Shown here piece after piece: positions 12,945 to 16,781 of a DNA stretch of 16,781 nucleotides. The stretch lies in the NCBI GenBank assembly GCA_900764225.1, contig CAAFNG010000008.1, positions 1 to 16,781 on the forward strand, given 5' to 3'. Origin of the DNA: Lachnospiraceae bacterium (lineage in GTDB: Bacteria > Bacillota > Clostridia > Lachnospirales > Lachnospiraceae). Each line of letters begins with the position of its first letter. The first letter of the stretch is position 1. The position numbers were made by a program, and so were the translations under genes. The notes below the pieces were generated by a model. It searched no databases. It worked only from the letters and a program-made list of their open reading frames with translations, and was not told the DNA's origin.

Positions 12945-15900
12945 ATGAGCAACGTAAGACGTGTGTATGTAGAAAAGAAACCTGCCTTTGCCGTAAAAGC
13001 AAAGGAACTGAAACATGAGATCAAACATTATCTTGGTATCAGCACTGTAACCGCAGTACGCGAGCTGATCCGTTATGACGTGGAGAATATCTCTGACGAA
13101 GTATTTGAGAAAGCCTGCAAGACTGTATTTGCAGAGCCACCTGTAGATGATCTGTATCTTGAGAAATTCGATGTGGCAGAAGGTGCACGCGTATTTTCCG
13201 TAGAATTCCTTCCGGGACAGTTTGACCAGAGAGCAGATTCCGCTGTACAGTGTGTGCAGTTTCTGGATGAGAATGCAGCACCGATCATCCGTTCCGCAAC
13301 AACTTATGTGATCGAGGGTGCTGTTACAGATGAGGAGTTTGAGGCAATCAAGCATCACTGCATCAACCCGGTAGATTCCCGTGAGACAGGACTTGAGAAG
13401 CCGGAGACTCTGGTAACGGTATTCCCGGATCCGGAAGATGTGAAGATCTTTGACGGATTCAAGGACATGCCGGAGACTGAGCTTAAGGCCCTTTATGATT
13501 CCCTGAACCTTGCCATGACCTTCAAGGATTTCCAGCACATCCAGAAATACTTTAAAAATGAAGAAAAACGTGATCCGTCCATGACAGAGATCCGTGTTCT
13601 TGATACATACTGGTCAGATCACTGCCGCCATACCACATTCTCAACAGAGCTTACCAGCGTGAAGTTTGATGAGGGTGATTACAAGGCTCCGATCGAAAAA
13701 ACATATGAAGAATATCTGGACGCACATAAGACCATGTACAAAGGACGCGACGACAAGTTTGTCTGCCTGATGGATCTGGCTCTTATGGCTATGAAGAAGC
13801 TGAAAGCAGAAGGCAAGCTTGCAGACCAGGAAGAGTCTGATGAGATCAATGCCTGCAGTATCGTGGTACCGGTAGATGTTGACGGCAAGGAAGAAGAGTG
13901 GCTGATCAACTTCAAGAATGAAACACACAACCATCCGACAGAGATCGAGCCTTTCGGTGGTGCGGCAACCTGTCTTGGCGGTGCCATCCGTGACCCGCTT
14001 TCCGGACGTACTTATGTATATCAGGCTATGCGTGTGACCGGTGCGGCAGATCCTACTGTATCCGTGAAAGAAACTCTGAAAGGCAAGCTTCCACAGAAGA
14101 AGCTGGTAAGAAGCGCAGCGCATGGCTACAGCTCCTACGGAAACCAGATCGGTCTTGCAACCGGCGCAGTAAAAGAAATCTACCATCCGGACTACGTTGC
14201 GAAACGTATGGAGATCGGTGCTGTTATGGGCGCAGCTCCGAGACGTGCGGTAATTCGTGAGAATTCCGATCCGGGAGATATCATCATCCTTCTTGGCGGA
14301 CGTACAGGCCGTGACGGTATCGGTGGTGCAACCGGTTCCTCCAAGGTACACACAGAGGCTTCTATCGAGGTCTGCGGCGCAGAGGTGCAGAAAGGTAATG
14401 CACCTACAGAGCGTAAGATCCAGCGTATGTTCCGCAGAGAGGAAGTCAGCCATATCATCAAGAAATGTAACGATTTCGGAGCAGGCGGTGTTTCCGTTGC
14501 TATCGGCGAGCTGGCACCGGGACTTCAGATCGACCTTGATAAAGTACCGAAGAAATATGCAGGCCTTGATGGAACAGAGATCGCCATCTCCGAGTCCCAG
14601 GAGCGTATGGCAGTTGTTGTTGACCCGAAAGATGTAGATACTTTCCTGAAATATGCAAATGAAGAGAATCTTGAGGCAGTTCCGGTTGCTGTTGTAACGA
14701 AGGAGCCACGCCTTGTACTGAATTGGAGAGGAAAAGAGATCGTAAATATCTCCCGTGCATTCCTGGATACCAACGGTGCACATCAGGAGACTTCTGTTGA
14801 GGTTGAAATCCCGTCCAAAGACGGCAATCTTTTCGAGAAACGTCCGGATGTGGCAGATGTGAAGAAAAAATGGCTGGATACTCTGGCTGACTTAAATGTA
14901 TGCTCCCAGAAGGGACTTGTGGAGATGTTCGACGGTTCCATCGGAGCAGGAAGCGTATTTATGCCGCATGGTGGTAAATATCAGCTGACAGAGACACAGT
15001 CTATGGTTGCCAAGGTTCCGGTACAGAATGGAAAAACAGAGACAGTTACCATGATGAGTTATGGCTTCGATCCATACCTTTCCTCCTGGAGCCCGTATCA
15101 TGGAGCTGCCTATGCAGTAACAGAATCCGTTGCAAAGATCGTTGCAACAGGTGGTGATTATAAGAAAATCCGTTTCACATTCCAGGAATACTTCCGTCGT
15201 ATGACCGAGGATCCGGAGAGATGGAGTCAGCCGTTCTCTGCACTTCTTGGTGCGTATGCAGCACAGATCGGCTTCGGACTTCCGTCCATCGGTGGTAAGG
15301 ATAGTATGTCCGGAACATTCAATGATATCGATGTTCCTCCGACACTGGTATCTTTCGCTGTAGATGTTGCGAAGATCAAAGATGTGATCACACCGGAGCT
15401 TAAAAAATCCGGAAGCAAGCTTGTATGGCTCCGCGCACCGAAGGATGCTTATGATCTTCCTGATTATCCGGCACTTATGGAGCAGTATGATAAGCTGCAT
15501 CAGGATATCCAGGCTGGCCGTGTGATCTCCGCGTATGCACTTGACCGTCACGGAATCGCAGCAGCAGTGAGCAAGATGGCATTCGGAAACGGTATGGGAG
15601 TAAAGATCGAGCACGATCTTGATCCGAGAGATTTCTTTGCCCCGGCATTTGGTGATATTATCTGCGAAGTTCCAGATGGAAAAGTGGGTGAGCTTGCGAT
15701 CACATACACAGTGATCGGTGAGGTTACTGACGATGGTAAATTCTCCTATGGAGATACAGTGATCACTCTGAAAGAAGCTCTGGATACATGGGAAGGAACT
15801 CTTGAGAGTGTGTTCAAGACAGCAGCAGGAAGTGATGAAGAGGTTCAGTCTGATGACGGTTCCCTTTATAAGGCAGACAGCATCTATGTATGCAAGCATA

Positions 15901-16703
15901 AAGTTGCAAAACCTCGCGTATTTATCCCGGTATTCCCTGGAACAAACTGCGAGTATGACAGTACACGTGCATTTGAGAGAGCAGGTGCAGAGGTTGACGT
16001 CAAGGTATTCAAGAACCTGACAGCAGAAGATATCCACGATTCCGTAGAGCTCTTTGAGAAAGCAATCAGCCAGGCACAGATGATCATGTTCCCGGGCGGA
16101 TTCTCAGCAGGAGATGAGCCGGACGGATCTGCGAAATTCTTTGCTACCGCATTCCAGAATGAGAAGATCAAAGAGGCTGTTATGAAGCTTCTCAATGAGC
16201 GTGACGGTCTGGCACTTGGTATCTGTAACGGTTTCCAGGCGCTGATCAAGCTGGGACTTGTACCGTACGGCGAGATCTGCGGACAGAAAAAGGATTCTCC
16301 GACACTGACCTACAATACCATCGGACGCCATGTATCTAAGATGGTTTATACAAAGGTTGTGAGCAACAAGTCTCCATGGCTTCAGAAGGCACAGCTTGGC
16401 GGTGTTTACTGTAACCCGGCTTCTCATGGTGAGGGACGTTTTGTTGCAAACGATGAGTGGCTTAAGAAACTGAAAGAAAACGGCCAGATCGCAACCGAGT
16501 ACGTACCGGTAGACGAGACAGGATATGAGGGCGAGTTCAATGTAAACGGTTCTTATATGAACATCGAAGGTATCACAAGCCCGGATGGACGTGTTCTCGG
16601 CAAGATGGCACACAGCGAGCGCCGCGATGCAGGTGTGGCTGTTAATATCTACGGAGAGCAGGATATCAAGATCTTTGAGTCCGGTGTGGAATACTTTAAA
16701 TAA
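12945..16703 (+). CDS. purL: Phosphoribosylformylglycinamidine synthase, single-chain form
   Basis: The 1252-residue enzyme converts FGAR, glutamine and ATP to FGAM in purine synthesis. It carries all parts in one chain: a PurS-like N-terminal domain, a linker with YWSDHCRHTTF at about 225-235, two AIRS-type halves (GFKNETHNHPTEIEPFGGAATCLGG-like region near 325-345; second half from about 640), and a class I glutamine amidotransferase domain from about 985 (FIPVFPGTNCEYDSTRAFERAG). In the amidotransferase the nucleophile is Cys1094 in GICNGFQALIKLG, with His1161 and Glu1163 in SHGEGRF. It resembles the clostridial clade rather than the split PurS/PurQ/PurL of Bacillus. AAAGGAG at 12932-12938 lies 6 bases before the ATG. 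No other purine gene follows within the window. Confidence 0.96.
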   Translation: MSNVRRVYVEKKPAFAVKAKELKHEIKHYLGISTVTAVRELIRYDVENISDEVFEKACKTVFAEPPVDDLYLEKFDVAEGARVFSVEFLPGQFDQRADSAVQCVQFLDENAAPIIRSATTYVIEGAVTDEEFEAIKHHCINPVDSRETGLEKPETLVTVFPDPEDVKIFDGFKDMPETELKALYDSLNLAMTFKDFQHIQKYFKNEEKRDPSMTEIRVLDTYWSDHCRHTTFSTELTSVKFDEGDYKAPIEKTYEEYLDAHKTMYKGRDDKFVCLMDLALMAMKKLKAEGKLADQEESDEINACSIVVPVDVDGKEEEWLINFKNETHNHPTEIEPFGGAATCLGGAIRDPLSGRTYVYQAMRVTGAADPTVSVKETLKGKLPQKKLVRSAAHGYSSYGNQIGLATGAVKEIYHPDYVAKRMEIGAVMGAAPRRAVIRENSDPGDIIILLGGRTGRDGIGGATGSSKVHTEASIEVCGAEVQKGNAPTERKIQRMFRREEVSHIIKKCNDFGAGGVSVAIGELAPGLQIDLDKVPKKYAGLDGTEIAISESQERMAVVVDPKDVDTFLKYANEENLEAVPVAVVTKEPRLVLNWRGKEIVNISRAFLDTNGAHQETSVEVEIPSKDGNLFEKRPDVADVKKKWLDTLADLNVCSQKGLVEMFDGSIGAGSVFMPHGGKYQLTETQSMVAKVPVQNGKTETVTMMSYGFDPYLSSWSPYHGAAYAVTESVAKIVATGGDYKKIRFTFQEYFRRMTEDPERWSQPFSALLGAYAAQIGFGLPSIGGKDSMSGTFNDIDVPPTLVSFAVDVAKIKDVITPELKKSGSKLVWLRAPKDAYDLPDYPALMEQYDKLHQDIQAGRVISAYALDRHGIAAAVSKMAFGNGMGVKIEHDLDPRDFFAPAFGDIICEVPDGKVGELAITYTVIGEVTDDGKFSYGDTVITLKEALDTWEGTLESVFKTAAGSDEEVQSDDGSLYKADSIYVCKHKVAKPRVFIPVFPGTNCEYDSTRAFERAGAEVDVKVFKNLTAEDIHDSVELFEKAISQAQMIMFPGGFSAGDEPDGSAKFFATAFQNEKIKEAVMKLLNERDGLALGICNGFQALIKLGLVPYGEICGQKKDSPTLTYNTIGRHVSKMVYTKVVSNKSPWLQKAQLGGVYCNPASHGEGRFVANDEWLKKLKENGQIATEYVPVDETGYEGEFNVNGSYMNIEGITSPDGRVLGKMAHSERRDAGVAVNIYGEQDIKIFESGVEYFK

Positions 16704-16705
16704 TA

Positions 16706-16766
16706 TCTGAAAAATACTTCAGAAGGACTGCAGTGGCGGGGGATTTCAGACCTCCCCGTCACTGCA
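16706..16766 (+). terminator. Stem-loops after purL, probable but atypical terminator
   Basis: A small hairpin, TCTGAA/TTCAGA at 16706-16711 and 16718-16723, is followed by a strong 13-bp stem (16729-16741 with 16754-16766, one G-T wobble, 12-base loop). Only A/T-mixed sequence follows (TAAATATATAAAAAG) and not a T run. Termination by the classic mechanism is therefore uncertain, and the structure may instead protect the 3' end of the message. Confidence 0.45.
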
Positions 16767-16781
16767 TAAATATATAAAAAG

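Noticed and set aside
13641..14783. Long antisense reading frame of 380 codons inside purL, and a similar one at 14892-16037.
   Set aside because: They lie opposite a certain purL, have no ribosome binding site and give Cys- and Leu-rich protein typical of an antisense shadow.

Overview
The window looks like a chromosomal segment from a low-to-mid-GC Firmicute of class Clostridia, most likely family Lachnospiraceae (Blautia/Dorea/Ruminococcus-like). The basis is the S13-S11-S4-alpha-L17 gene order, strong AGGAGG-type ribosome binding sites, TTGACA/TATAAT promoters, a MurT-GatD pair, an enlarged L17 and a single-chain PurL of about 1250 residues. This placement rests on recognising protein sequences, not on a database search. 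No phage, transposon, CRISPR array, rRNA or tRNA gene was seen.

Layout. (1) 109-3839: end of the ribosomal protein/RNA polymerase cluster. An extended -10 promoter drives rpmJ, then a 307-base hairpin-rich spacer, then rpsM, rpsK, rpsD, rpoA, a second structured spacer, rplQ and a strong terminator. (2) 3927-4255: a promoter-proximal remnant of a LytTR response regulator that has lost its middle by an in-frame deletion. (3) 4262-9511: a probable six-gene operon with its own promoter. It holds a small unknown ORF overlapping a membrane-anchored GDPD-like phosphodiesterase, murT and gatD (lipid II amidation), a compact HTH regulator that lacks the WYL core, and a xylose-type sugar-binding lipoprotein with a Pro/Thr tail. 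It ends in a terminator that works in both directions. (4) 9545-10202: xpt on the minus strand. (5) 10232-11920: a divergent operon of a 75-residue unknown protein, a His-rich CsoR-type metal sensor and an Mrp/NBP35-like Fe-S ATPase, ending in a second bidirectional terminator. (6) 11920-12789: a LysR regulator on the minus strand, divergent from (7) purL, 12945-16703.

How the genes fit together. Region 1 makes ribosome and RNA polymerase parts. Region 3 combines peptidoglycan amidation (MurT-GatD) with an envelope phosphodiesterase, a surface sugar-binding protein and a regulator, which suggests an envelope-related theme. Regions 4 and 7 are purine salvage and de novo synthesis. Region 5 joins metal sensing to Fe-S cluster or metal trafficking.

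I did not find a clearly new large system. The signals best worth following are the structured leader ahead of rpsM, the WYL-less regulator beside murT-gatD, the small ORF overlapping a GDPD gene that has no ribosome binding site, the three-gene metal-sensor/Mrp operon, and the paired dyads between the LysR gene and purL.
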